Position numbers and translations under genes: made by a program
The notes under the pieces: generated by a model
What the model was told of the DNA's origin: nothing
The model's database searches: none
Seen by the model: only the letters and a program-made list of their open reading frames with translations
Shown here: positions 1 to 7,389 of the stretch, one piece after another
Position numbering within the stretch: position 1 is the stretch's first letter
Layout of the letters: each line of letters starts with the position of its first letter
Assembly: GCF_000496755.2 (NCBI RefSeq)
Contig: NZ_AYKS02000040.1
Span: forward strand, 1-7,857
Source of the DNA: Serratia sp. DD3
Lineage (GTDB): Bacteria; Pseudomonadota; Gammaproteobacteria; Enterobacterales; Enterobacteriaceae
Length of the DNA stretch: 7,857 bases
Direction of reading: 5' to 3'

Positions 1-153
1 AAGGTGTTTTGACCTGATACCAGGATATCGGGTAGAGAGATAGCGATAATCAGCTTGTTCTACAGATTGAAGATGAGAGCAACAAAGATTTTGAGGTGCA
101 TAGGGGTAAGGTGGATTAACTGAAACCTGTTTCCTGTGACCTGAAACCTGATT
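1..153 (+). other. 23S-5S rRNA internal transcribed spacer
   Basis: This stretch precedes the 5S gene and has no open frame of note. It is read as the spacer of an rRNA operon whose 23S gene ends just left of the window. A small stem can be drawn from CCTGATA (13-19) to TATCGGG (26-32), with one G-T pair and a six-base loop. A perfect 10-bp direct repeat, CTGAAACCTG, occurs at 120-129 and 141-150, immediately before 5S, where RNases process the precursor in enterobacteria. The repeat may be a local duplication. No tRNA gene is seen here. Confidence 0.8.
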
Positions 154-273
154 TGCCTGGCGGCCTTAGCGCGGTGGTCCCACCTGATCCCATGCCGAAC
201 TCAGAAGTGAAACGCCGTAGCGCCGATGGTAGTGTGGGGTCTCCCCATGTGAGAGTAGGACACTGCCAGGCAT
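154..273 (+). rRNA. rrf: 5S ribosomal RNA
   Basis: This is a complete 120-nt 5S rRNA, a component of the large ribosomal subunit central protuberance. The ends TGCCTGGCGGCC and CTGCCAGGCAT pair to form helix I, and the internal segment CCGAACTCAGAAGTGAAACG is the enterobacterial sequence. Compared with the E. coli form as I remember it, there are a few substitutions: T instead of G at base 13, GATCCC instead of GACCCC, CATGTGAG instead of CATGCGAG, and GGACAC instead of GGGAAC near the 3' end. It is the last gene of an rRNA operon, and no tRNA follows it before the terminator. Confidence 0.97.
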
Positions 274-285
274 CCAAATAAGTAG

Positions 286-315
286 AAAGCCCCGTGCGCA
301 AGCATGGGGCTTTTT
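286..315 (+). terminator. rRNA operon intrinsic terminator
   Basis: A 12-bp stem runs from AAAGCCCCGTGC (286-297) to GCATGGGGCTTT (302-313), including one G-T pair, capped by the GNRA-type loop GCAA and followed by a T run. It starts 13 bases after the 5S 3' end and lies 24 bases beyond the convergent mobB stop codon. Read from the minus strand, the stem is followed by CTTTCTACTT, so it could also weakly end mobAB transcription. Confidence 0.93.
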
Positions 316-339
316 GCTTTTGTGTGTTTTATAAAACAG

Positions 340-858
340 TTATCTCTTCTCTGATTCAAGCCATTGGGCAATAAATAAGGCGATCATTGCCGGTTGATTG
401 ATATCTAGCCATGGTGCGATGCCTTCAATCCTTGTGTCACTGGCTACAGCAATAACATATTTATCCAGCATATCTGAAAGTGGCTTACCAACCGCTTCGC
501 GGTAGAGAATAATTTTACTCAGTTGTTCATGCTTAAATCCCTCAACCAGGATTAAATCAACTTTATTACTATCGAACCTGCCCGCTAGATAGTTTAAATC
601 TAAACTCTGTCCTTCCGGCATCTCAGTCATCAATGCCCAACGCCGATCACTGGCCACTAGTGTTTGAGCGGCACCCGCTTTACGTAATTCGTAGCTGTCC
701 TTACCTGGTGTATCCACGTCCATATCATGATGCGTATGTTTTATCAGGCCAACACGGATCTGTTGTTGTCCCAGTAATGGGATTAGTTGTTTAAGTAACG
801 TTGTTTTACCGGTACCGCTGTAGGCAGCAATAGCCAACAAAGGTGGTAATGTACCCAT
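340..858 (-). CDS. mobB: Molybdopterin-guanine dinucleotide biosynthesis adaptor protein MobB
   Basis: MobB is a small cytoplasmic GTP-binding protein that assists MobA in attaching GMP to molybdopterin; it is not strictly essential in E. coli. The protein is 172 residues, close to the E. coli length of about 175. A Walker A P-loop (SGTGKTT, residues 14-20) lies near the N-terminus, followed by the family segments GLIKHTHHDMDVD and GKDSYELRKAGA, and by DLILVEGFKHE, the Walker B-like strand. The start at 858 was chosen because it overlaps the mobA stop as TAATG and puts the P-loop at the normal distance. An upstream in-frame ATG at 897 would add 13 residues with no family support. It is translationally coupled to mobA. 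Confidence 0.93.
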   Translation of the reverse strand: MGTLPPLLAIAAYSGTGKTTLLKQLIPLLGQQQIRVGLIKHTHHDMDVDTPGKDSYELRKAGAAQTLVASDRRWALMTEMPEGQSLDLNYLAGRFDSNKVDLILVEGFKHEQLSKIILYREAVGKPLSDMLDKYVIAVASDTRIEGIAPWLDINQPAMIALFIAQWLESEKR

Positions 859-1460
859 TATTGTTGTCTCCCCGATTCCTGTAACCATTGCTGGCAATCC
901 CCAGGCGTATTCAAATTACGGAATGCACTTTGTTGCCCGTTAAACACCACCTGTCGTGCATTAACGCTAGCCATAAACAGCATCAACTTACGTTCATTGT
1001 GTGCCAGATAATGATTTAAATCTGCCACCAGACTGGTATGTAATAAGGCGAATGTAGGGTGATTGCGTTCGCCATCATGGGCATAGGCTGCCAAGGAACT
1101 CCCTTTATTCAGCCATAAGTGCTCCACCAAATTGAGAGGGAAATCTGGCACATCGCAAGGCACTGATATAATCCACTCGGTACTGGCGTTAATGAGACCC
1201 GCTAAGATCCCCGCTAAAGGGCCCGGATAGTCTGTAGTTAGATCACTGACTATTGGCCATCCACTTTTCTTATAAGATTGCATATTACGGTTTGCACTGA
1301 TGATAATCTGATTAACCTGTGGGGTTAACCGACACAATACATGCTGGTATAAGGCTTTATCACCAAGTTGAATCAAGCCTTTGTCTTGTCCCCCCATTCG
1401 TGTAGAGCGACCGCCAGCAAGAAGTACACCGGTTATTTCTGCATGCATAGTTATCATCAT
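858..1460 (-). CDS. mobA: Molybdenum cofactor guanylyltransferase MobA
   Basis: MobA transfers GMP from GTP to molybdenum-bound molybdopterin, giving the guanine dinucleotide cofactor of DMSO reductase-family enzymes such as nitrate reductase and formate dehydrogenase. It is 200 residues and has the nucleotidyltransferase Rossmann-type fold. The GTP-binding signature [15 protein letters not shown] covers residues 13-27, YPGPLAG lies at 78-84, and the metal-binding aspartate is D103 in VPCDVP. The C-terminal FRNLNTP matches the family. Two adjacent ATG codons (1460 and 1457) follow AAGG at 4 and 7 bases, so the start could be either; a third ATG at 1448 lacks a good ribosome site. It is divergent from yihD and overlaps mobB by one base at its stop codon. 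Confidence 0.95.
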   Translation of the reverse strand: MMITMHAEITGVLLAGGRSTRMGGQDKGLIQLGDKALYQHVLCRLTPQVNQIIISANRNMQSYKKSGWPIVSDLTTDYPGPLAGILAGLINASTEWIISVPCDVPDFPLNLVEHLWLNKGSSLAAYAHDGERNHPTFALLHTSLVADLNHYLAHNERKLMLFMASVNARQVVFNGQQSAFRNLNTPGDCQQWLQESGRQQ

Positions 1461-1483
1461 CCTACCTTATTACTCATGTCTTG

Positions 1484-1489
1484 ATTGTA
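1484..1489 (-). promoter_or_regulatory. Candidate -10 element for mobAB
   Basis: On the minus strand TACAAT matches the sigma-70 -10 consensus in five of six positions and lies about 24 bases upstream of the mobA start. No convincing -35 hexamer is seen 16-18 bases further upstream (TGCTGT is the nearest), so this is only a candidate. Confidence 0.3.
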
Positions 1490-1602
1490 ACGCTAAAGCC
1501 TTGCGGACAGCAGGATTTACCTTTATTGACACGCAGGATCTTTCACTGTGCGTACAAGCCTGCTACTTTGTGGGTCTAACAGTTTCATTGGATGATATTG
1601 AT

Positions 1603-1872
1603 ATGAAAACGCACCGCCTAAATGAGTTGATTGAGCTATTGCAGCCAGCCTGGCAACAGGATCCAGACCTCAATCTGATACAGTTTTTACAAAAGTTGGC
1701 ACAAGAAGCGGGTTTTCATGGTGATCTGGCTGATTTAAGTGATGATATTTTAATCTATCATCTTAAAATGCGCGGTAGTGCGGGTAGTGAGCAGATCCCA
1801 GGTTTGAAAAAGGATTATGAAGACGATTTCAAAACGGCACTGCTACGCGCTCGTGGTGTGATAAAAGATTAA
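1603..1872 (+). CDS. yihD: YihD family protein of unknown function (DUF1040)
   Basis: This 89-residue protein has exactly the length of E. coli YihD and matches it along its whole length as I recall it: [14 protein letters not shown] at the start, then [19 protein letters not shown], and [12 protein letters not shown] at the end. The family is small, soluble, largely helical and of no established biochemical function. The frame is open much further upstream (to 1381, across mobA on the other strand), but similarity begins only at this ATG, which has a weak GGA (1590-1592) ten bases before it. A perfect -35-like TTGACA stands at 1526-1531 in the 142-bp gap to mobA, without a good -10 at normal spacing. 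A repeat element begins 14 bases after the stop, and srkA follows. Confidence 0.93.
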   Translation: MKTHRLNELIELLQPAWQQDPDLNLIQFLQKLAQEAGFHGDLADLSDDILIYHLKMRGSAGSEQIPGLKKDYEDDFKTALLRARGVIKD

Positions 1873-1886
1873 AATTTACACCTAAG

Positions 1887-2007
1887 ACCGTTCAAGTTGC
1901 AGATAGGTGGCAACGCAGTGAAGTTCTTGAAGCTTGCTTATCCATTGACTTGGATGCGTGGGGAATGCCAGCCCCTTGCCGCTTGAATGGTGATGGGTAT
2001 ATACCCA
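1887..2007 (+). repeat. Palindromic intergenic repeat element, long copy
   Basis: The element starts with ACCGTTCAAGTTGCAG (1887-1902) and ends with GCTTGAATGGTGATGGGTATA (1981-2001), so its ends are imperfect inverted repeats built on TTCAAG/CTTGAA. Inside are further hairpins: ATCCA/TGGAT (1940-1955) and GGGG/CCCC (1960-1975). The right edge contains the perfect 12-bp palindrome GGGTATATACCC (1995-2006). Both ends recur in the short copy after polA. The style recalls the miniature palindromic repeats common between genes in Yersinia and related genera, but I cannot name the family with certainty. It occupies most of the 193-bp gap between yihD and srkA and could affect mRNA ends there. Confidence 0.7.
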
Positions 2008-2065
2008 AGTACGAGGGTTTTCATGCTTGGCCTGTTGTTGTTATCTAATAAACTGAATGGTTGTT

Positions 2066-3052
2066 ATGAACAACGCTGTATTTAATTTTGAAACGCTTTC
2101 TCCTGATTTGATTATGGATGCCTTAGAGGGGATAGGTTTGCGTATCGATTCCGGGCTAACAGCACTGAATAGTTATGAAAACCGCGTTTATCAGTTTATG
2201 GATGAAGACCGTAAACGTTATGTAGTGAAATTTTATCGGCCAGAACGTTGGAGTAAGGAGCAAATAGAGGAAGAACACCAATTTGCTCGTGATTTATCTC
2301 AAAACGACATACCGGTGGTAACACCACTTATGTTAAGAGGGAAGACCTTACATACTCATGCAGGATTCTTTTTTACGCTGTTTCCCAGTGTAGGTGGCCG
2401 GCAGTATGAGATAGATAATCTTGAACAGTTAGAGTGGGTCGGGCGATATCTTGGCCATATTCATCTGGTAGGTAGTGAAAATCTGTTTGTCGAGCGGCCC
2501 ACCATTGGGGTTGAAGAATATCTCACGGCACCGCGGCAGGTTCTTGCAGCCTGTGATTTGCTACCCAAATCGCAGCGCGATATTTTTTTACAGGCCACAG
2601 ATACTCTGATTGCGGCGATTAAACCGCATTGGCAGTTAGACTGGCAACCGTTGCGTTTGCATGGTGACTGCCATCCGGGCAACATATTGTGGCGCGATGG
2701 GCCGTTGTTTGTCGATCTTGACGATGCGCGAAATGGGCCCGCAGTACAGGATTTATGGATGTTGTTGCATGGTAATCGTCAGGAACAACAACTACAGTTA
2801 AATATTTTGCTGGAAGCTTATGAGGAATTTGCCGAGTTTGATCGCCGTCAGTTGGCATTGATTGAGCCATTACGGGCCATGCGGATGGTGTATTATCTGG
2901 CATGGGTGGTTCGTCGCTGGCAGGATCCCGCGTTTCCTAAAAATTTTCCGTGGATGATTGAGCCTGATTTTTGGTTAACTCAGGTGAAAACATTTACAGA
3001 ACAGGTGAAGCTGTTGCAGGAACCTCCTTTGCAGCTAATGCCAATGTATTGA
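2066..3052 (+). CDS. srkA: Stress response kinase A (SrkA/RdoA/YihE)
   Basis: SrkA is a cytoplasmic Ser/Thr protein kinase with an APH/choline-kinase-like fold, which in E. coli protects against envelope and oxidative stress death pathways and is induced through Cpx. The 328-residue length equals that of E. coli. The ATP-binding lysine is K55 in VVKFYRPERW, the catalytic loop is HGDCHPGNILW with D201 and N206, and the metal-binding aspartate is D217 in FVDLDDARNGP. The conserved C-terminus is EPPLQL-PMY. The ATG at 2066 is preferred to the in-frame ATG at 2057 because MNN is the family start; neither has a strong ribosome site. It lies 29 bp upstream of dsbA, with which it is co-transcribed in E. 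coli. A tandem CpxR box (GTAAA N5 GTAAA) was looked for upstream and not found. Confidence 0.95.
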   Translation: MNNAVFNFETLSPDLIMDALEGIGLRIDSGLTALNSYENRVYQFMDEDRKRYVVKFYRPERWSKEQIEEEHQFARDLSQNDIPVVTPLMLRGKTLHTHAGFFFTLFPSVGGRQYEIDNLEQLEWVGRYLGHIHLVGSENLFVERPTIGVEEYLTAPRQVLAACDLLPKSQRDIFLQATDTLIAAIKPHWQLDWQPLRLHGDCHPGNILWRDGPLFVDLDDARNGPAVQDLWMLLHGNRQEQQLQLNILLEAYEEFAEFDRRQLALIEPLRAMRMVYYLAWVVRRWQDPAFPKNFPWMIEPDFWLTQVKTFTEQVKLLQEPPLQLMPMY

Positions 3053-3081
3053 CGTATTAACATGATGGAGAATTTGGTCTT

Positions 3082-3705
3082 ATGAAAAAAATTTACTTGG
3101 CACTTGTTGGCATGCTGATGGCATTCAGTGTTTCTGCTGCGCAATTCAGTGATGGTCAGCAATATATCACCTTGAAAAATCCAGTGCCGGGTGAGCCGAA
3201 GGTGCTGGAGTTTTTCTCTTTTTACTGCCCACACTGCTATCAGTTTGAAGAGGTTTATCATGTTTCTGACACAGTGAAAAAATCACTGCCAGAAGGAACA
3301 AAGATGACCAAGTATCATGTCGAGTTTCTGGGTCCATTAGGTAAAGAAGTGACCCAAGCTTGGGCGGTAGCCATGGCTTTAGGGGTTGAAGATAAAATTA
3401 CCCAGCCAATGTTTGATGCTATCCATAAGAAGCAAACCTTAAAAACGCCAGATGATATCCGTAATGTCTTTATCAATGCTGGCGTATCTGCAGAGCAGTA
3501 TGATTCTGCATTAAATAGCTTTGTGGTAAAAGCGTTGGTCGTTCAGCAACAAAAGGCGGCAGATGATTTACAACTACGAGGTGTTCCGGCGATATTTGTT
3601 AATGGCAAATACATGGTGAGAACCGAAGGTCTTGATGCTAGCTCTACGGATACTTTAGGGCAGCAATTTGCTGATGTTGTTAAATTCTTGCTTGCGCAAC
3701 AGTAA
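3082..3705 (+). CDS. dsbA: Periplasmic thiol:disulfide oxidoreductase DsbA
   Basis: DsbA introduces disulfide bonds into proteins entering the periplasm and is reoxidised by DsbB in the inner membrane. The precursor has 207 residues, one fewer than in E. coli. A Sec signal peptide (KK, a hydrophobic core, cleavage expected after VSA at residue 19) gives a mature protein starting AQFSDG. The thioredoxin active site CPHC is at precursor residues 49-52, which is 30-33 of the mature chain as in E. coli. The cis-proline loop is seen in [13 protein letters not shown], and the inserted helical domain lies between these motifs. A GGAG site (3067-3070) precedes the ATG by 11 bases. It is the second gene of the srkA-dsbA unit and is followed after 17 bases by a strong terminator. 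Confidence 0.97.
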   Translation: MKKIYLALVGMLMAFSVSAAQFSDGQQYITLKNPVPGEPKVLEFFSFYCPHCYQFEEVYHVSDTVKKSLPEGTKMTKYHVEFLGPLGKEVTQAWAVAMALGVEDKITQPMFDAIHKKQTLKTPDDIRNVFINAGVSAEQYDSALNSFVVKALVVQQQKAADDLQLRGVPAIFVNGKYMVRTEGLDASSTDTLGQQFADVVKFLLAQQ

Positions 3706-3722
3706 ACTGAATGATTTTTATC

Positions 3723-3748
3723 ACGCCGGTTAATCCGGCGTTTTTTTT
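3723..3748 (+). terminator. Intrinsic terminator of srkA-dsbA
   Basis: A GC-rich 7-bp stem, ACGCCGG (3723-3729) with CCGGCGT (3735-3741), has a five-base loop TTAAT and is followed directly by a run of eight T (3741-3748). It begins 17 bases after the dsbA stop codon. Confidence 0.95.
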
Positions 3749-3752
3749 AACT

Positions 3753-3953
3753 TTACTGACGTTTGGGTTTATCAAGTAGAAGATCTTTTTCCTGCCGTAA
3801 TGCATTCAGCCAAAATTGGAATTCCTGCCTAATATTCAATCCTGACAACTAAGCCTCTATAACAACTAAGCCTCAACAACAACCAAGCCTCTACAACGGC
3901 AATGCGTTTCAGCGCCGACACAGCCTATCTCTAAATGGTGGCTGCTGGTTATC
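3753..3953 (-). pseudogene. yihG: Decayed 3' remnant of yihG (acyltransferase)
   Basis: No intact gene is present, but the minus strand retains three pieces in the order expected for the end of YihG, an inner-membrane lysophospholipid acyltransferase that in E. coli lies on this strand between dsbA and polA. From the gene's 5' side: DNQQPPFRD (3953-3927) resembles DNNRQPFFD of E. coli; after a one-base frame change near 3912, LKRIAVV (3912-3892) resembles LTRIVVHV; then, past an in-frame TAG (3849-3851), EFQFWLNALRQEKDLLL (3824-3774) resembles HFQQWLNSLWQEKDRLL, running to a TAA at 3753-3755. Only about 67 of some 310 codons can be traced, and the N-terminal three quarters, with the acyltransferase active site, are gone. 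E. coli residues are from memory. The remnant should be non-functional. Confidence 0.66.
3845..3895. repeat. Three tandem copies of a 17-bp repeat
   Basis: The units are 3845-3861, 3862-3878 and 3879-3895, each exactly 17 bases, with the pattern ACAACTAAGCCTCTACA. They differ at a few positions: TATA, AACA or TACA at the end, and ACCA for ACTA in the third copy. The array sits inside the yihG remnant. Because 17 is not a multiple of three, it shifts the frame, and the TAG stop reads through its first unit on the minus strand. It is too short and has no spacers to be CRISPR. Confidence 0.85.
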
Positions 3954-4316
3954 TTAAGTAAATAGCTGCGTGGATAATTCACTTATTTTCTGTCAGCTTA
4001 TTGCGTTCAATAGATTTACTTTCTGAATAAACCTGGTGATATATCCACAAATATCTCAAAAGGAAGGAGTACATTAAATAATAAAGAAAAAAATCACACT
4101 ACTTTGATTTGTATTGGTTTTTTTATTTAAGGTGATAATGTTAGGCTGAGTGTTATAAATTATTATTTAATTTATTCACAAACTTATCCACAGCTTTAAG
4201 CTTGCGAGTTTTATCACATAATCCTGGTTAATTTACGCATAATGTACGCTAAGATTCGTCAGCAGCGGCCAGCTATGGCATGCTTACCCCAGTCCTTTTA
4301 ACGAAAAAGAAATACT
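3954..4316 (+). promoter_or_regulatory. AT-rich polA upstream region with DnaA-box-like sites
   Basis: No coding sequence is visible in this 363-bp leader, which is strongly AT-rich between about 4065 and 4180. It holds two sites matching the DnaA-box form TTATNCACA on the plus strand: TTATTCACA (4172-4180) and TTATCCACA (4184-4192), with start points 12 bp apart. Two further 8-of-9 matches are ATATCCACA (4041-4049) and, on the minus strand, TTATCCACG (3977-3969). DnaA has been reported to stimulate polA expression in E. coli, so a regulatory role is plausible. The polA promoter itself is not clear: CATAAT occurs at 4217-4222 and 4238-4243, but neither has a good -35. The ATG of polA is preceded only by A-rich sequence (AAAAAGAAA), with no strong ribosome site. 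Confidence 0.55.
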
Positions 4317-7109
4317 ATGGCCCAGATTGCAGAAAACCCACTGATATTAGTAGATGGTTCCTCTTACCTTTACCGCGCCTATCATGCTTTCCCACCGTTG
4401 ACCAATTCATCCGGTGAGCCTACCGGGGCGATGTACGGGGTGCTGAATATGCTGCGTAGTCTGCTGCTGCAGTATACGCCGAGCCATGTTGCGGTGGTGT
4501 TTGATGCCAAAGGGAAAACTTTCCGTGATGAGTTGTTTAGCGAATACAAGTCACATCGGCCACCAATGCCAGATGATCTTCGTGCACAGGTAGAACCGCT
4601 GCACCAGATGGTTAAAGCCATGGGGTTACCACTATTAGTTACGCCAGGTGTGGAAGCTGATGATGTTATTGGTACTTTGGCTCAAGAGGCAGAAAAAGCG
4701 GGACACGCCGTGCTGATCAGCACTGGCGATAAAGATATGGCGCAATTGGTAACGCCTAATATCACGTTGATCAATACCATGAATAACACCATTCTTGGCC
4801 CTCAGGGGGTGTGTGATAAATACGGTATTCCCCCTGAGTTGATTATCGACTTCTTGGCGCTAATGGGTGACTCGTCGGATAACATTCCTGGTGTACCCGG
4901 TGTCGGGGAAAAAACCGCACAGGCATTGCTACAAGGGCTAGGCGGGCTGGATGTGCTCTATGCCAACCTTGACATTATTGCTACGCTAAGTTTTCGTGGT
5001 GCCAAGACCATGGCGGCCAAGTTGGAACAGAATAAAGAGTTGGCTTACCTCTCTTACAAACTGGCAACGATAAAAACTGATGTAGAGCTGGATATTCACT
5101 GTAATGAGCTTACGGTTCGTTCACCAGATGTCGATCAACTGCAGGCGCTGTTTAAACGCTACGAATTTAAGCGCTGGATCGCTGATGTTGAAGCGGGTTC
5201 CTGGTTAGACAATAAATCCAGTCACAAGGCAAAAAGTGCAGTAAAAGCTGCCGCTCTTGTGGAGGAGCCAAGAGCAACCGTGGAAGCAACCTTATCACAG
5301 GATGGCTATGTCACAATCCTTGATGAGGAAACGTTTGCTGATTGGTTGCAACGCCTAAGAAAAGCGGATGTTTTTGCCTTTGATACCGAAACAGACGGTC
5401 TGGATACGCTGACTGCCAATCTGATTGGTCTCTCCTTTGCTATTGAGCCCGGAGTGGCTGCTTATTTGCCCGTTGCACATGATTATCTGGATGCCCCACC
5501 ACAGCTGGATCGGGACTATGTACTGGCAACGTTGAAACCGCTATTAGAAGATGAAAAAGCGTTCAAGGTTGGGCAGAACCTGAAGTTTGATAAGAGTTTA
5601 TTGGCACGTTATGACATCGACTTGCGTGGTATTGCTTACGATACCATGCTCGAATCTTATGTACTCAATAGTGTCAGTGGTCGACACGATATGGATAGCC
5701 TGGCTGATCGCTATTTGGGTCATAAAACCATTACTTTTGAAGAGATCGCAGGTAAGGGTAAAAATCAGCTGACTTTCAATCAAATCGCCCTTGAACAGGC
5801 GGCTCCTTATGCTGCGGAAGATGCCGATGTCACGCTGCAACTGCATTTAGTGATGTGGCCACAGATAAAAGAACAGGCAGGTTTGCTAAAAGTATTCAAT
5901 GAGATTGAAATGCCACTGTTGCCAGTGCTTTCTCATATAGAGCGAACCGGTGTTCTGATTGACCCCAATATTCTGGCGGCCCACTCAAAAGAACTGACCA
6001 AACGTTTGGCCGAGCTTGAGGTACAGGCGCATGAGTTGGCAGAGGAACCGTTTAACCTGGCTTCCACCAAGCAATTACAGGCTATTTTGTATGAAAAACA
6101 AAAGTTACCGATTCTGAAAAAAACTCCTGGTGGCGCACCTTCTACCAATGAAGAGGTGTTGGCTGAACTGGCTCTGGATTACCCATTACCTAAAGTGATC
6201 CTGGAATATCGTGGTTTAGCGAAACTTAAAACCACTTATACCGACAAACTGCCACTAATGATCAATCCGGTCAGCGGTCGAGTACATACCTCTTATCATC
6301 AGGCTGTTACTGCTACAGGTCGCCTTTCTTCCAGTGATCCTAATTTGCAGAATATCCCGGTACGTAATGATGAAGGTCGCCGTATTCGTCAGGCATTTAT
6401 TGCGCCAGAAGGTTATTGCATTGTTGCTGCCGACTACTCGCAGATTGAATTGCGTATCATGGCCCATTTGTCTCAGGACGAGGGGTTGTTGAAAGCGTTT
6501 GCCGACGGTAAAGATATTCACCGGGCAACGGCGGCAGAGGTATTTGGCTTGGCGTTGGATAAAGTGACCAATGAGCAACGTCGTAGTGCCAAGGCCATCA
6601 ATTTTGGCCTGATCTACGGGATGAGTGCTTTTGGCTTGGCCCGTCAGTTGGGGATTTCGCGTAGTGATGCCCAGCGCTATATGGATCTGTATTTCGAACG
6701 TTATCCTGGCGTGCTGAGATATATGGAACAAACACGGCAACAAGCGGAGGAACAGGGGTATGTGAGTACCCTCGATGGTCGCAGGCTCTATCTGCCAGAT
6801 GTGCGCTCCAGCAACGGTATGCGCCGCAAGGCGGCTGAAAGGGCGGCGATTAATGCTCCTATGCAAGGTACTGCTGCAGATATCATCAAGCGCGCGATGA
6901 TCGAGGTGGATGCTTGGTTACAAGGGCAAGAGACGCCGCTGGTACGTATGATTATGCAGGTACATGATGAACTGGTGTTTGAAGTCCATCAATCGGCGAT
7001 TGAAGCAGCCAGCCAACGTATTCATGAGCTGATGGAAGGAAGTATGAAGTTGGCGGTGCCGCTTAAAGTGGAAATCGGTATTGGCAAAAATTGGGATGAG
7101 GCCCACTGA
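4317..7109 (+). CDS. polA: DNA polymerase I
   Basis: Pol I fills gaps, removes RNA primers from Okazaki fragments and acts in excision repair. At 930 residues it is two longer than E. coli Pol I. The N-terminal 5' nuclease (about 1-290) has [12 protein letters not shown] with D13, [19 protein letters not shown], and the helix-hairpin-helix [16 protein letters not shown] variable linker follows (about 295-325, [17 protein letters not shown]), where one extra residue lies. The proofreading 3'-5' exonuclease is intact: FDTETD (D356, E358), KVGQNLKFD, and YAAEDADVT. The polymerase domain carries motif A DYSQIELR (D706), motif [15 protein letters not shown] (K759, F763, Y767) and motif C VHDELVFE (D884, E885). 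The second extra residue is just before motif C (GQETPLVRM). All catalytic residues are present, so the enzyme should be fully active. Confidence 0.98.
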   Translation: MAQIAENPLILVDGSSYLYRAYHAFPPLTNSSGEPTGAMYGVLNMLRSLLLQYTPSHVAVVFDAKGKTFRDELFSEYKSHRPPMPDDLRAQVEPLHQMVKAMGLPLLVTPGVEADDVIGTLAQEAEKAGHAVLISTGDKDMAQLVTPNITLINTMNNTILGPQGVCDKYGIPPELIIDFLALMGDSSDNIPGVPGVGEKTAQALLQGLGGLDVLYANLDIIATLSFRGAKTMAAKLEQNKELAYLSYKLATIKTDVELDIHCNELTVRSPDVDQLQALFKRYEFKRWIADVEAGSWLDNKSSHKAKSAVKAAALVEEPRATVEATLSQDGYVTILDEETFADWLQRLRKADVFAFDTETDGLDTLTANLIGLSFAIEPGVAAYLPVAHDYLDAPPQLDRDYVLATLKPLLEDEKAFKVGQNLKFDKSLLARYDIDLRGIAYDTMLESYVLNSVSGRHDMDSLADRYLGHKTITFEEIAGKGKNQLTFNQIALEQAAPYAAEDADVTLQLHLVMWPQIKEQAGLLKVFNEIEMPLLPVLSHIERTGVLIDPNILAAHSKELTKRLAELEVQAHELAEEPFNLASTKQLQAILYEKQKLPILKKTPGGAPSTNEEVLAELALDYPLPKVILEYRGLAKLKTTYTDKLPLMINPVSGRVHTSYHQAVTATGRLSSSDPNLQNIPVRNDEGRRIRQAFIAPEGYCIVAADYSQIELRIMAHLSQDEGLLKAFADGKDIHRATAAEVFGLALDKVTNEQRRSAKAINFGLIYGMSAFGLARQLGISRSDAQRYMDLYFERYPGVLRYMEQTRQQAEEQGYVSTLDGRRLYLPDVRSSNGMRRKAAERAAINAPMQGTAADIIKRAMIEVDAWLQGQETPLVRMIMQVHDELVFEVHQSAIEAASQRIHELMEGSMKLAVPLKVEIGIGKNWDEAH

Positions 7110-7128
7110 TTGTCGGCATCATAGGGGA

Positions 7129-7177
7129 ACCGTTCAAGTTGCAGCTCACTCCTGCAGCTTGAATGTGACGGGTATAC
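7129..7177 (+). repeat. Palindromic intergenic repeat element, short copy
   Basis: A 12-bp stem, TTCAAGTTGCAG (7133-7144) with CTGCAGCTTGAA (7152-7163), has one G-T pair and a seven-base loop CTCACTC, followed by TGTGACGGGTATACA. It shares ACCGTTCAAGTTGCAG and GCTTGAATG-TGA-GGGTATA with the copy at 1887-2007 but lacks that copy's roughly 75-bp interior. It begins 20 bases after the polA stop codon and would form a strong hairpin at the 3' end of the polA message, but no T run follows, so it is not a standard terminator. Confidence 0.75.
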
Positions 7178-7180
7178 AAT

Positions 7181-7205
7181 AGTCAGTGAATAACAGTCAG
7201 TGAAT
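7181..7205. repeat. Short direct repeat AGTCAGTGAAT, two copies
   Basis: AGTCAGTGAAT occurs at 7181-7191 and 7195-7205, a period of 14 bp, directly after the short palindromic element. It is probably a local duplication. The rest of the polA-spf gap up to about 7350 is AT-rich, with T tracts around 7262-7302, and shows no gene. Confidence 0.6.
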
Positions 7206-7354
7206 GGGCTGATAAGCTGAGCCAGGAATCAATATCTTTTGCTAACAGGTGATTATTTAACTGTTTTTTGTTATTTAGTTACATTTTTTGTTGGTTTTAC
7301 TGCAAAACAACTCCCCTTATGCTTCAAATCCTGTAAGCAAACTACAAAAAATCT

Positions 7355-7382
7355 TTTACAGCTTAAAAAAATGAGGTAAAGT
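7355..7382 (+). promoter_or_regulatory. Sigma-70 promoter of spf
   Basis: The -35 hexamer TTTACA (7355-7360, five of six) and the -10 hexamer TAAAGT (7377-7382, four of six) are separated by 16 bases and place the start at the G of GTAGGG (7390), which is the known 5' end of Spot 42 in E. coli. There spf is repressed by CRP-cAMP; a TGTA...TACA pair at 7332-7346 is off the CRP spacing, so I do not call an operator. Confidence 0.62.
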
Positions 7383-7389
7383 TACAGAC

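Noticed and set aside
1381..1602. N-terminal extension of yihD (74 more codons in frame)
   Set aside because: The extension runs across the start of mobA on the other strand and has no family similarity; the ATG at 1603 gives exactly the 89-residue YihD.
3845..3895. Possible CRISPR-like array
   Set aside because: The units are contiguous 17-mers without spacers and there are no cas genes; it is a simple tandem duplication.
3979..4074. Minus-strand frame of about 32 codons (MYSFLLRYLW...)
   Set aside because: It is AT-rich, has no ribosome site, no family resemblance and no clear continuation of YihG; it is best treated as chance.
5587..5846. Small open frames on both strands inside polA
   Set aside because: They are out of frame with the intact proofreading exonuclease coding sequence and lack start signals.
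6255..6866. 203-codon open frame on the minus strand inside polA
   Set aside because: It lies opposite the best conserved part of the polymerase domain, has no ribosome site or recognisable family, and is explained by codon use of polA.
7332..7346. CRP-like inverted repeat TGTA...TACA upstream of spf
   Set aside because: The half-sites are one base short of the CRP spacing and lack the G and C of TGTGA/TCACA; CRP control of spf is known in E. coli, but I cannot place the site here.
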